This document shows, piece after piece, positions 35,719 through 43,435 of a stretch of 64,000 nucleotides of DNA. This DNA comes from an uncultured Clostridia bacterium (GTDB lineage Bacteria > Bacillota > Clostridia > TANB77 > CAG-508): the NCBI GenBank assembly GCA_948896235.1, contig CAQUUC010000002.1, forward strand, positions 154,272 to 218,271, read 5' to 3'. Made by a program: the position numbers and the translations under genes. Each line of letters opens with the position of its first letter. Position 1 is the first letter of the stretch. The notes beneath the pieces are model-generated. The model made no database searches, had not been told where the DNA came from, and saw nothing but the letters and a program-made list of their open reading frames with translations.

Positions 35719-36216
35719 TTATTCCTCCACTTTTTCTATTAAGTTTATTAGTTTAGATTTACTTAAAGTTCCTTTTGTTTGTTTAATAATATTTACTATT
35801 TTGGCTTTAACCTCTTGCTGTTTTTCATTAACTGATTTCTTTATCGTTTTCTCTATATTCTTTTCTTTTTCCTCTATTCGTTGTTTATCTAATTCAGCTT
35901 CATTTGCTAAATCTTCTAGATCTAATATTCTTGTCGATTTTTCATCTATTGTTTGTTTTAATCTTTCTATTTCTTTTTTATTTTCTTCATCTCTTATTTT
36001 AAATTCATTTAAAGTTGCTAATGTTGCATTGTGTATTGTTTCTGCTGTTTTATATTCTTCTATTTTATTTTCTAGTTCTTGATTTTTTTGTTTTACTTCT
36101 CTTATTTCATTATAGCCATCTAGCATAAATTGCCTTAAATCCTTTAATTCTATAACTCTTTTTTCAGGCACTTTGTCTGGTATTATTAAGTCAGTCTGTT
36201 CTTTCTTTTTAAACAT
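35719..36216 (-). CDS. Coiled-coil early phage protein
   Basis: 165 residues, nearly all coiled coil (VKQKNQELENKIEEYKTAET, EKEKNIEKTIKKSVNEKQQE) with a short helical C-terminus. No catalytic motif. Unknown function. Confidence 0.62.
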   Translation of the reverse strand: MFKKKEQTDLIIPDKVPEKRVIELKDLRQFMLDGYNEIREVKQKNQELENKIEEYKTAETIHNATLATLNEFKIRDEENKKEIERLKQTIDEKSTRILDLEDLANEAELDKQRIEEKEKNIEKTIKKSVNEKQQEVKAKIVNIIKQTKGTLSKSKLINLIEKVEE

Positions 36217-36218
36217 CT

Positions 36219-36530
36219 CTATTCTCCTTTCAATAATTTTTGTAAATCTTCTGAAACTGTTCTATACAATCTTACTTCTGTTTTTTTATTTTCTAAATCT
36301 TCAGCACTATCAGAATATTGATATGTCCCAGCAATTCTTTTTGCTTTATCTTCTAATTCTTCTATTACCTTTTCTACTTTTTCTTTAGATATAGAATTAT
36401 CTATGTAGTTTAATATTGTATTTATATCTTTTTCACTAACAATATTATAACCCAGAATTATCGGAGGATTTTTATGTATTGTCAATCTTTTTATAGCTTC
36501 TTCTAATTCTTTATTATCTGCTTTATTCAT
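36219..36530 (-). CDS. Early phage protein, unknown
   Basis: 103 residues, helical (DNKELEEAIKRLTIHKNPPI, then VEKVIEELEDKAKRIAG). AAGGAG site. Function unknown. Confidence 0.6.
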   Translation of the reverse strand: MNKADNKELEEAIKRLTIHKNPPIILGYNIVSEKDINTILNYIDNSISKEKVEKVIEELEDKAKRIAGTYQYSDSAEDLENKKTEVRLYRTVSEDLQKLLKGE

Positions 36531-36544
36531 CTGCTAGTCCCTCC

Positions 36545-36889
36545 TTAACCCATTTTTATAATTGTTATTTCAGGTATAGTTATTCTCTCTTTTTCAAATA
36601 TTCCCATTACATTTCGGTCATATGCTTTGTATTCTTTTTCTATATAAACGGGTATCCTGAAATTTAGTTTTTCTCTTATTTCCATTATTCCAACTGTATC
36701 TAATATTCTTTCTATCCAATCTATCAATTTTCTATTTTCTTCAATTAAATGTTCACTATTTGTTGTTATTCTTGTATTTTGTTCCGTTAAATTATCAATA
36801 GTGTCTAGTAATTCTGTTATCTTTTTTCTTTTTGCTTCTATTATCGTTTCTTTTTCTTTTAATTTCTTTTTATTAAATAAGTCTAGCAT
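36545..36889 (-). CDS. Early phage protein, coiled coil
   Basis: 114 residues; residues 1-60 coiled coil (KLKEKETIIEAKRKKITELL), C-terminus beta-like (KLNFRIPVYIEKEYKAYDRN). Overlaps the upstream gene by seven bases. Unknown function. Confidence 0.6.
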   Translation of the reverse strand: MLDLFNKKKLKEKETIIEAKRKKITELLDTIDNLTEQNTRITTNSEHLIEENRKLIDWIERILDTVGIMEIREKLNFRIPVYIEKEYKAYDRNVMGIFEKERITIPEITIIKMG

Positions 36890-37335
36890 TTCTTTTCTCC
36901 TTTCAAGATTTTTAAAATTCTTCTAATTTCATTTATTCTACCTAATGTTTCATAAGTTCCCTCTATTACGTTTGCATCTATGTAATTATCGTGCAAAATT
37001 TCTAATTCTTCTAAATTCGTTTCTAACTTCTCTATTAGCTGTTCTATTATTTTGTCTGCTTCCTTTCTTCTTTTTCTCTCTTTGTAATATCTAATCTTCC
37101 ATTTATTTCTTGATTGCATCAAACTATATTGTCCCTTTTTTAATGCTTGATTTTCTTGTTCTAATTGTTCTATATATTCCTCTACATTTTTTATATCTCC
37201 TATTCTTAATCTAAATTTTATTTTATGATTACATTTAGGACATTCTGTTGCCAAAAAATTTGTTACTGATTTACTTTCTCCTACTCCGTAATCTACACCT
37301 TCTAGTAAGTTTTTATTTTCTTCTTTACTCAACAT
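36883..37335 (-). CDS. Early phage protein with half zinc knuckle and coiled coil
   Basis: 150 residues: LATECPKCNHKIKFRLRIGD near the N-terminus (one CxxC pair only), then a basic coiled coil (NKWKIRYYKERKRRKEADKI). Might bind nucleic acid. Family unknown. Confidence 0.6.
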   Translation of the reverse strand: MLSKEENKNLLEGVDYGVGESKSVTNFLATECPKCNHKIKFRLRIGDIKNVEEYIEQLEQENQALKKGQYSLMQSRNKWKIRYYKERKRRKEADKIIEQLIEKLETNLEELEILHDNYIDANVIEGTYETLGRINEIRRILKILKGEKKC

Positions 37336-37339
37336 AGCT

Positions 37340-37573
37340 TTACACCTCTTTCAAATTATCTACATCTGCCTCTAACTCATCTATGTAATGTGTATGCTCT
37401 TGTAATGTTTTTTCTATGTTGTTTATTCTGTTTTCTTTTTCTCGTTCAGTTGTATAGCTATCTATAGTTGTATGTATTGCTAATCCAATAATTACTATTG
37501 TTACTACTATATATGCTATATGTTCTTTAAACCAATTTCTTATTGTATAATCTATATTTGACATTCTTGACAT
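37340..37573 (-). CDS. Small membrane protein of the early region
   Basis: 77 residues from the ATG at 37573 (GGAAGG upstream). One membrane segment (HIAYIVVTIVIIGLAIHTTI) followed by a short coiled coil. The longer frame upstream would overlap the recoded end of the preceding gene, so the shorter start is preferred. Unknown function. Confidence 0.62.
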   Translation of the reverse strand: MSRMSNIDYTIRNWFKEHIAYIVVTIVIIGLAIHTTIDSYTTEREKENRINNIEKTLQEHTHYIDELEADVDNLKEV

Positions 37574-37593
37574 ATTAAATTCCTTCCATTTCT

Positions 37594-37870
37594 TTATATT
37601 TTTGAATATACAGATGCTGAAGTTCTGCATTCTTCTTCTTTTCTTTTTTCAATGATGCATATTAATCCTTCTCTTTGAAGTTCTGTTAATCGTGGTGCTA
37701 TTTCTTGTCTTGCATCTGTTTTTATTAGTCCGCTTCTTGTACATCTTCTTTGCTAATTGTCTAGCAGTTAATTGCTCATTAGCTAATTCTTGATATACCA
37801 AATCTTTTAAATGAGTCTTTTGTATTTCTTGAAAAGATTCCTTTCTTGTCTCTTTTGCTATTTTATCCAT
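37594..37870 (-). CDS. Winged-helix-like early phage protein, read through a +1 site
   Basis: 91 residues after recoding. Zero frame gives 46 sensible residues (ending NEQLTARQLAKKMYKK), then CGG and a basic nonsense tail. Skipping the C gives GLIKTDARQEIAPRLTELQR then EGLICIIEKRKEEE, exactly the recognition helix and wing of a winged-helix domain, and stops 20 bases before the next ATG, leaving room for that gene's GGAAGG. Probably a DNA-binding regulator of phage or host genes. Confidence 0.75.
37730..37732 (-). other. In-frame CGG, +1 recoding site in the winged-helix gene
   Basis: AAG CGG A. +1 frame gives GLIKTDARQEIAPRLTELQR, an obvious helix-turn-helix continuation. Confidence 0.85.
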
Positions 37871-37991
37871 AATTCAACTCCTTTTTATTTTTTTCATATA
37901 CTGCTTGTCCTTGTGCAATCCTTTTAAGAATATTAGCTTTTTCTGAATTGCTTGCTTTTCGTAAATCCTTTTCTTTTATAACCTCTTTCAT
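37863..37991 (-). CDS. 42-residue early phage protein
   Basis: AGGAGG site then MKEVIKEKDLRKASNSEKAN and on to KKELNYG. Overlaps the next ATG by eight bases. Basic, helical; unknown. Confidence 0.62.
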   Translation of the reverse strand: MKEVIKEKDLRKASNSEKANILKRIAQGQAVYEKNKKELNYG

Positions 37992-37999
37992 ATTTCCTC

Positions 38000-39292
38000 C
38001 TAAGTTCTGTTATTAAATGTCATTGTTTTTCTATTGAAGTTTAATTTTATTGTACCTGTTGCTCCATTTCTTTGTTTTGCAATAATTAGTTCTGTTTCTA
38101 TAACTGATGTTTGTTTTTCTTTTTCTTCTTCACTTGCATAAATAAATATTACGTTGTCTGCATCTTGCTCTAAACTTCCACTTTCTCGTAAGTCTGCTAA
38201 AATCGGTCTTCTTCTTGCCTCTGATGCTCTGTTTAATTGACATAGTGCAATGACTGGAATATTTAAATCTCTTGATAATAATTTCAAATTTCTGCTTATC
38301 TCTGCTACTTCTTGTTCTCTTATATTGAATTTATTTTTACTTTTTAATAGCTGTAGATAATCAATAACTATTAAACCTATGTTTTTATTTTCTTTTAATT
38401 CTGTAGCTCTAATCTCTATTTCTTGAATTGTTTTGCTTTTAGTATCAATTATCATTTTTAATTCACTTAATTGTCCTGCTATTTTTCCTATTTCTCCCCA
38501 GTCTTTTTCTTCTAACCAACCGCTTCTTAACTTATGACTATCTATGTTTGTTTTACTTGCAATTAACCTATTGCCTAGTTGTTCTTTTGACATTTCTAAG
38601 CTAACAAAATATGTATTTACTCCCTTATTGGCTAATCTTTCTGCTATGTTCAATGCAAGTGCTGTCTTACCAATTCCAGGTCTTGCTGCTATTATTGTAA
38701 GTTCTTGTTTGTGTAATCCGTTCGTAGCTTTATCTAGATCAAAAAATCCCGTTTCATATATGTGATTATCTCTATTTTTGTATCTATCTTCTATGTCATT
38801 GATTACAATGTTCATTATACTTGTCATATCACTATCTTTTAATTCCGTAACCTGTGTTTTTATATTTACGATTTCATTAATGCATTCTTTTTTTAGTTCT
38901 TCTGCGTCTATATCTACTTCTGTAAGAAAAACTTTATCATTTATTCTTTTTGTTGCTTTCAATATTTTTCTTTTCATAGAATAGTTTTTTAATGTTTTTA
39001 TGTAATAATCTATTTCTGCACTTGTTATTATGTTTTCTGATATATTAACTAGATATTTAAAAATTTCATCAGCTTTTAATTCTTTATTTTTTGCTTTTTC
39101 TTTTATTGTTGTTATATTAATTGGGTTATTATCTTTATTTAATTCTTTAATTAACTGCATTATTACTTGATTTGTTTGTATGAAAAAATCATCTATTTCC
39201 AGTTTTTTTATATATTTTTGACAGTCATCAAATATAGCTAAACATCCTATTATGCTTTCTTCTATCTCTTTTGAATATAATTCATTATTCAT
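38000..39292 (-). CDS. dnaB: Replicative DNA helicase, DnaB family
   Basis: 430 residues. N-terminal helical domain (YSKEIEESIIGCLAIFDDCQ), RecA-like ATPase from about 180 with Walker A AARPGIGKTALALNIAERLA, Walker B LIVIDYLQLL, motif H4 CQLNRASEARRRP and the arginine finger region LRESGSLEQDAD. Unwinds phage DNA ahead of the host polymerase. Overlaps the replication initiator gene by eight bases, as in many phages. Confidence 0.92.
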   Translation of the reverse strand: MNNELYSKEIEESIIGCLAIFDDCQKYIKKLEIDDFFIQTNQVIMQLIKELNKDNNPINITTIKEKAKNKELKADEIFKYLVNISENIITSAEIDYYIKTLKNYSMKRKILKATKRINDKVFLTEVDIDAEELKKECINEIVNIKTQVTELKDSDMTSIMNIVINDIEDRYKNRDNHIYETGFFDLDKATNGLHKQELTIIAARPGIGKTALALNIAERLANKGVNTYFVSLEMSKEQLGNRLIASKTNIDSHKLRSGWLEEKDWGEIGKIAGQLSELKMIIDTKSKTIQEIEIRATELKENKNIGLIVIDYLQLLKSKNKFNIREQEVAEISRNLKLLSRDLNIPVIALCQLNRASEARRRPILADLRESGSLEQDADNVIFIYASEEEKEKQTSVIETELIIAKQRNGATGTIKLNFNRKTMTFNNRT

Positions 39293-40034
39293 TTTGCACC
39301 TCTTTTCTTATGTAATTGTCATATTCACTAAAATCATTAGAATACTTAAGTTCACTTATTTTTATATCTTGTTTCTTGTTTTTAAATTTTTTAAATTCTT
39401 TCTGTTTGATTTCATATCGTTCAACTGTAAAAACTTTATTGTTATAACAATCGTTTAAAATTGTTTTTATATATTTCCAATTTCTATGATTTCTATCTAC
39501 CGCTTCTTTAATACAAGTTATAATTAATTCTGCTTCTATCCCATCTTCTAAATAACTTTCAATCTCTTCCACTATTGTTGGTACTATTAAAGTAATATTA
39601 TCTTCATAGTATTTTGTGATTTTACTTAAGTCACTTTTTCTATTTTCTATTTTTCTTTCTTCTTCTTTTTTATTATTAATACTTGTATTATTCTCTTTAA
39701 ACTTTTGTTGATACCCCCCTACATCTTTTGTTGATACCCTATCAATATTTGTTGATACCATTTTTATAATTCTCTTGTCTATGTTTTTAGATCCTTTAGC
39801 TTTTATATATTCAATTTCTATATATCCTCTTTTTGCTAAATCTAAAATCCATTTGCTGATAGCTTGAGCTGTTACATCATATAAATCTGCAAAATAATTA
39901 TTACTTGCCCAACATTCTCCATTTTTTTGTGTTAATGCTGAAATTTCTCCATACAGCAACTTTTCATTCGCTCTTAATTTCTTGTCATATCTTACCTCTG
40001 CTGGTATAATTGCGTAATAATTTGGATTTTCCAT
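39285..40034 (-). CDS. Phage replication initiator (replisome organiser)
   Basis: 249 residues from the ATG at 40034 (GGGAGG upstream). N-terminal winged helix YAIIPAEVRYDKKLRANEKL...SNNYFADLYDVTAQAISKWI is the Rep/DnaD-like DNA-binding domain found just before DnaB. The C-terminal part (ITKYYEDNITLIVPTIVEEI, then KEAVDRNHRNWKYIKTIL) is the DnaD domain that recruits helicase. The phage origin often lies in such a gene; the central lysine-rich low-complexity part is a candidate. Confidence 0.85.
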   Translation of the reverse strand: MENPNYYAIIPAEVRYDKKLRANEKLLYGEISALTQKNGECWASNNYFADLYDVTAQAISKWILDLAKRGYIEIEYIKAKGSKNIDKRIIKMVSTNIDRVSTKDVGGYQQKFKENNTSINNKKEEERKIENRKSDLSKITKYYEDNITLIVPTIVEEIESYLEDGIEAELIITCIKEAVDRNHRNWKYIKTILNDCYNNKVFTVERYEIKQKEFKKFKNKKQDIKISELKYSNDFSEYDNYIRKEVQNE

Positions 40035-40075
40035 AATACTGCCTCCCACATTTTATCTTTCGACCATTACCACTG

Positions 40076-40423
40076 CTACTTATGAAACAAACACTCATAA
40101 GCTTTATTTAAACATATTTGTAAAAAATCGTGATTTTTTAACTTATAGTCTAGATTCCATTGTTCTTTATAATTACTCTTTTCTTTTGCATATCTCATAG
40201 CTTTTTCTACACAGTCTATAGATGTTTTATACTTTTCTGCTATGTATAAATAAACTTCACTAATTGTTCTAATACAATAACTTCCGTTTATTTCTTTTGA
40301 TACGCAATAATCTATTGCATTGAGCCAATAGCAAAACCCTATACACGTTGTCTTCATTCCAATTTCATATAAAATTTTATTAATTTTTCTTGTTAACTCG
40401 TACTTTTTTACTATATCTTCCAA
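40076..40423 (-). CDS. Stand-alone Spo0A C-terminal DNA-binding domain
   Basis: 115 residues. The pattern INKILYEIGMKTTCIGFCYW...NGSYCIRTISEVYLYIAEKY...SIDCVEKAMRYAKEKS follows the Spo0A C-terminal effector domain (helix, IKGY-like loop, IxxxLYPxIA, VERAIRHAIE) without the receiver domain. As a free effector domain it could occupy Spo0A boxes or regulate phage genes with entry to sporulation. Early-operon position next to replication genes. Role inferred. Confidence 0.7.
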   Translation of the reverse strand: MEDIVKKYELTRKINKILYEIGMKTTCIGFCYWLNAIDYCVSKEINGSYCIRTISEVYLYIAEKYKTSIDCVEKAMRYAKEKSNYKEQWNLDYKLKNHDFLQICLNKAYECLFHK

Positions 40424-40444
40424 GACTTACATTCACCTCTTTTT

Positions 40445-40891
40445 TTATAAATAACTTTTACCTATTATTTTTATAAACTCTTCTCTCGAATAATTTTCTT
40501 CATACTTTTTTTGTATATCTACTCTTAATTGCATTATTTTGTTTTCACTAGAATGACATTCTCGGCATATTAATTTGATAAATTTATATTTTATACTTCT
40601 TTTTCTGTTACTTCCCCCATAGACTTCGTGTGTATCTAATCTTTCGCTATATTTTCCACAACACTCACATATGCCTGATTTGATTATATCTTTATCTCTT
40701 TGTCGTTCTAGTTTTGCTAATTTATTTGACTTATTTTTTATTTTAGTTTTAGACACTTTTATGGGTTTTGATTTTTTATATTCTTTGCTTGTACAGTTAT
40801 TGCACATTTCATAAGTAACTTCTTTTTTCTTTTTAATACAATAAATATATTTAATATTCTTTTTACTTCTTACTCTTTTATTTACACACAT
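40445..40891 (-). CDS. HNH/zinc-finger recombination-type phage protein
   Basis: 148 residues from the ATG at 40891. Two Cys pairs early (YCIKK...MCNNCTS) and an HNH-like core SGICECCGKYSERLDTHEVY...LICRECHSSEN. Resembles the NinG/DUF968 proteins that process recombination intermediates. Precise family uncertain. Confidence 0.65.
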   Translation of the reverse strand: MCVNKRVRSKKNIKYIYCIKKKKEVTYEMCNNCTSKEYKKSKPIKVSKTKIKNKSNKLAKLERQRDKDIIKSGICECCGKYSERLDTHEVYGGSNRKRSIKYKFIKLICRECHSSENKIMQLRVDIQKKYEENYSREEFIKIIGKSYL

Positions 40892-40981
40892 ATTTTTCTT
40901 CCATTTCGTATTTAATTGACAGTTTTCCACAAATGTGATAAACTATAAACAAATATGATTCATATTTAATTATTCTTAAAT

Positions 40982-41218
40982 CTATACGTTTTCTAATTGG
41001 TAGTCAGGAACGTATAGTTTTTTTAATATACTTTGTAAATGCTTTTCATAATTGTCTGCTCGTTTTACTTGCTCTGCTGTTATTGCATTGAATTTAAGCT
41101 GTTTATTGTAATCTTGCATTTTAAAGTATTCTTGTACTGTATCTAAGCTAAATGTCATTAGTTCGTTTTCTTTTTTTGTCTTTAAATCTTGTAGCATTTT
41201 TTGAAATCTCTCTAACAT
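40982..41218 (-). CDS. Small early phage protein
   Basis: 78 residues from the ATG at 41218 (GGGGTG upstream): MLERFQKMLQDLKTKKENEL and a helical rest. First early gene, divergent from the DUF4145 gene. Unknown. Confidence 0.6.
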   Translation of the reverse strand: MLERFQKMLQDLKTKKENELMTFSLDTVQEYFKMQDYNKQLKFNAITAEQVKRADNYEKHLQSILKKLYVPDYQLENV

Positions 41219-41236
41219 ATTTATCACCCCTTTCTA

Positions 41237-41265
41237 TTTACATTTTTTGTTAAATTATGTATAAT
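41237..41265 (+). promoter_or_regulatory. Promoter of the DUF4145 gene
   Basis: TTTACA, 17 bases, TATAAT, ending 24 bases before the ATG; directed against the early operon. Confidence 0.75.
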
Positions 41266-41289
41266 TACCTCGAAAGTGAGGTTATTATT

Positions 41290-41982
41290 ATGGATATTGA
41301 TTTATATATAAGTGATGATTTATCAAAAAATCATTTATGTCCTTTTTGCAATTCATCTATTCCACAAATTCAAGACACATTTAGAATTTTAAGATGTTTT
41401 TTTAACGTTGGACGCCCCCATCATGTAGACGACACTGCTTTAAACACTTCAATTATTAATCTAAATATGTTGTATTGTCCCACTTGCCAAAAAGTTAGTT
41501 TTGTGGCTGTAGGCGAAAATACACTTAAAGGATTGCATATTCCTCTTTATCCTTCTTCTTTAGCTAAACAATTCCCAGAATATATTCCAAAGGCAATTCG
41601 TGAAGATTATGAAGAAGCATACTCTATTCTTAATTTAAGTCCTAAAGCTTCTGCTACCCTTGCTCGTAGGTGTTTACAAGGTATGATTAGAGACTTTTGG
41701 GGAATTTGTAAGCCCCGTCTAATAGATGAAATAAATGAACTTCAATCAAAAGTAACTCCTTCACAATGGAAAGCTATTGACTCTGTTCGTTCTATTGGTA
41801 ATATTGGCGCTCATATGGAAAAGCAAGTCGACCTAATTATCGATGTTGAACCAAGCGAAGCTGAAAAGCTTTTAAAGCTAATCGAACTACTAATTGATAA
41901 ATGGTACATATCTCGATATGATGAAGAACAACTGCTTTTAAATATTCAAGATATTGCCAACAATAAAAAATCTCAAAAGTAA
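41290..41982 (+). CDS. DUF4145 protein, moron
   Basis: 230 residues from the ATG at 41290 (GAGG upstream). N-terminal zinc-binding pairs (LCPFCNSS and YCPTCQK), then the DUF4145 helical core: KAIREDYEEAYSILNLSPKA, SATLARRCLQGMIRDFWGIC, IGNIGAHMEKQ. DUF4145 domains occur alone and fused to restriction or defence enzymes. Own promoter, opposite orientation to the early genes: a lysogeny-expressed accessory gene, possibly for exclusion of other phages. Function not established. Confidence 0.78.
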   Translation: MDIDLYISDDLSKNHLCPFCNSSIPQIQDTFRILRCFFNVGRPHHVDDTALNTSIINLNMLYCPTCQKVSFVAVGENTLKGLHIPLYPSSLAKQFPEYIPKAIREDYEEAYSILNLSPKASATLARRCLQGMIRDFWGICKPRLIDEINELQSKVTPSQWKAIDSVRSIGNIGAHMEKQVDLIIDVEPSEAEKLLKLIELLIDKWYISRYDEEQLLLNIQDIANNKKSQK

Positions 41983-41988
41983 TCTGTC

Positions 41989-42159
41989 TTACCTTGTAGT
42001 TTCATTTAGTGTATCGTGACTTGCTAATAAATTTCCTTTAAAGTCCCAGTATTGATATATAAATCTTGCTGGGTCTTTTTCTGTTCCATCTCCCAACAAA
42101 GATGTTGTTTTTATAACTTGCATTACTTCTGCTTTATCTGTTCCTCTTGGTCTTGTCAT
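41989..42159 (-). CDS. 56-residue phage protein
   Basis: MTRPRGTDKAEVMQVIKTTS then a short beta-like piece (RFIYQYWDFKGNLLASHD). Good GGAAG site. Convergent with the DUF4145 gene. Unknown. Confidence 0.62.
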   Translation of the reverse strand: MTRPRGTDKAEVMQVIKTTSLLGDGTEKDPARFIYQYWDFKGNLLASHDTLNETTR

Positions 42160-42172
42160 ACTATTCTTCCTC

Positions 42173-42274
42173 CTACTTTATTAAACTAATCACAAACATA
42201 CTTGTCCAAACTGCATAAAATGGTATATATATTAATAATGCTCTTCTTAATTTATACTTAAATTGTTTTTTCAT
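42173..42274 (-). CDS. 33-residue membrane peptide
   Basis: Basic start MKKQFKYKLRRALL then one hydrophobic segment IYIPFYAVWTSMFVISLI. GGAGAG site. Early lytic transcript. Unknown; possibly exclusion or membrane-acting. Confidence 0.55.
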   Translation of the reverse strand: MKKQFKYKLRRALLIYIPFYAVWTSMFVISLIK

Positions 42275-42277
42275 TTG

Positions 42278-42382
42278 TTATTCACTCTCCTTAATTATTC
42301 TTTTGACTTTTGTAGTAACTATTACATTTTCTCTTTCTGCTATTATTTCTATAAGTGTGTTATAAATTTTTTCATAATTCAC
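42278..42382 (-). CDS. 34-residue phage peptide, GTG start
   Basis: GGAAG then GTG: (M)NYEKIYNTLIEIIAERENVI and on to IIKESE. Ends four bases before the next start. Coding status fairly likely from the tight packing. Confidence 0.5.
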   Translation of the reverse strand: MNYEKIYNTLIEIIAERENVIVTTKVKRIIKESE

Positions 42383-42401
42383 ATATAATCACTTCCTTTT
42401 T

Positions 42402-42414
42402 TTGCGTTTCGCAA
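42402..42414. promoter_or_regulatory. Repressor operator, copy 1
   Basis: Perfect 13-bp palindrome TTGCGTTTCGCAA downstream of the cro gene; same as copy 2. Confidence 0.8.
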
Positions 42415-42422
42415 CTATTTGA

Positions 42423-42632
42423 TTAAAAAAAATAAATTGCTATATCTTCTTTGCTTATCCCTATAAAACTTGCAATTTTATTAACTTCCAAAATATCAAA
42501 TACTGACTTTCCGTTAATCTTATTAGATAATGCACTTAACGACATTTTCAAATGTCTCGCCAACGTTTCATAGTTTATCTTTTTTTCTCTAAGCAATCCC
42601 TTTAATTCCAATAACTCTCTGTATTTTTTCAT
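42423..42632 (-). CDS. Cro-like repressor
   Basis: 69 residues from the ATG at 42632 (AAGGAGG upstream). XRE HTH: YETLARHLKMSLSALSNKIN with DILEVNKIASFIGISKEDIA. First gene of the lytic transcript, divergent from cI and flanked by identical operators, so it is the lytic-side repressor. Confidence 0.8.
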   Translation of the reverse strand: MKKYRELLELKGLLREKKINYETLARHLKMSLSALSNKINGKSVFDILEVNKIASFIGISKEDIAIYFF

Positions 42633-42649
42633 TTTTTCGCCTCCTTTTT

Positions 42650-42662
42650 TTGCGTTTCGCAA
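42650..42662. promoter_or_regulatory. Repressor operator, copy 2
   Basis: TTGCGTTTCGCAA just downstream of the cro -10 box, ideal for blocking that promoter. A third, imperfect copy (TTGCAAAACG) at 42728 overlaps the cI -35 box. Confidence 0.85.
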
Positions 42663-42666
42663 CTAG

Positions 42667-42695
42667 AATATATAATAAATATTTTTCTTTGTCAA
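42667..42695 (-). promoter_or_regulatory. Lytic (cro) promoter
   Basis: Minus strand TTGACA, 17 bases, TATATT. Confidence 0.85.
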
Positions 42696-42727
42696 TAGCT
42701 TTTTGCAAAAAAATATAAAATTTTTAG

Positions 42728-42756
42728 TTGCAAAACGAAAATTTTTAGTGTATAAT
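42728..42756 (+). promoter_or_regulatory. Lysogenic (cI) promoter
   Basis: TTGCAA, 17 bases, TATAAT; the imperfect operator overlaps its -35 box, suggesting negative autoregulation. Confidence 0.82.
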
Positions 42757-42774
42757 ACATTTGAGGCGATTTTT

Positions 42775-43434
42775 ATGAATGAAGAAATTATTTTAGAAAA
42801 ATTTGCAGAAAGATTTTCTGATTTAGTAAAAACAAGTAGTATAGATGTTTCTAAATTAGCACAAATGTTAGGAATAAAAAGTAAGTCTACTATTTATAGA
42901 TATATGAATGGAGAAATGGCTCCTAAAATTTCTACTGTAAAATACGCATCCGAAATATTTAGCGTTAACCCTTTATGGTTAATGGGATATGATACTTCTA
43001 AATACAGTAATATTAAAAAAACAGATGTATTGGGTAACTCCGTTGTTGAAATTCCTCTTCTTGGTATAGTAAAAGCAGGTTATAATTATCTGGCACAAGA
43101 AAATTGGATTAGAACTGTTGATGTAGATAAAAAACTTGCTGATGGTAATGAATTGTTTGCGTTAAAGGTAAAAGGCGATAGTATGTTTCCGGTTCTTATA
43201 GAAGATGATATAGTTATAATAAAAAAACAAAGCGATTTTGAAAATGGTGATATAGTTGTTGCTCTAGTTAATGGAGATGAAGCTACAATAAGAAAAGGAA
43301 AGAAAAGCAACAATAGTATTCTATTACAACCTTTGAATAGCAATTATGAACCTCTTATATTTACAAAAGAAGAAATGGAGACTATACCTGTTAATATAAT
43401 TGGAATTGTAAAACAATTAAAAAGGGAGTTTTAA
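42775..43434 (+). CDS. CI-like repressor with S24 peptidase domain
   Basis: 219 residues from the ATG at 42775 (GAGGCG upstream). HTH at about 24-62 (VSKLAQMLGIKSKSTIYRYM); LexA-like domain with the Ala-Gly cleavage site at 101-102 (LLGIVKAGYN) and nucleophile Ser136 (KGDSMFPVL). The catalytic lysine, usually in VTVKR, aligns with Arg173 of EATIRKG, with Lys174 next to it, so self-cleavage may be altered. One base before the integrase gene start, so both are made in the lysogen. Confidence 0.88.
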   Translation: MNEEIILEKFAERFSDLVKTSSIDVSKLAQMLGIKSKSTIYRYMNGEMAPKISTVKYASEIFSVNPLWLMGYDTSKYSNIKKTDVLGNSVVEIPLLGIVKAGYNYLAQENWIRTVDVDKKLADGNELFALKVKGDSMFPVLIEDDIVIIKKQSDFENGDIVVALVNGDEATIRKGKKSNNSILLQPLNSNYEPLIFTKEEMETIPVNIIGIVKQLKREF

Positions 43435-43435
43435 T

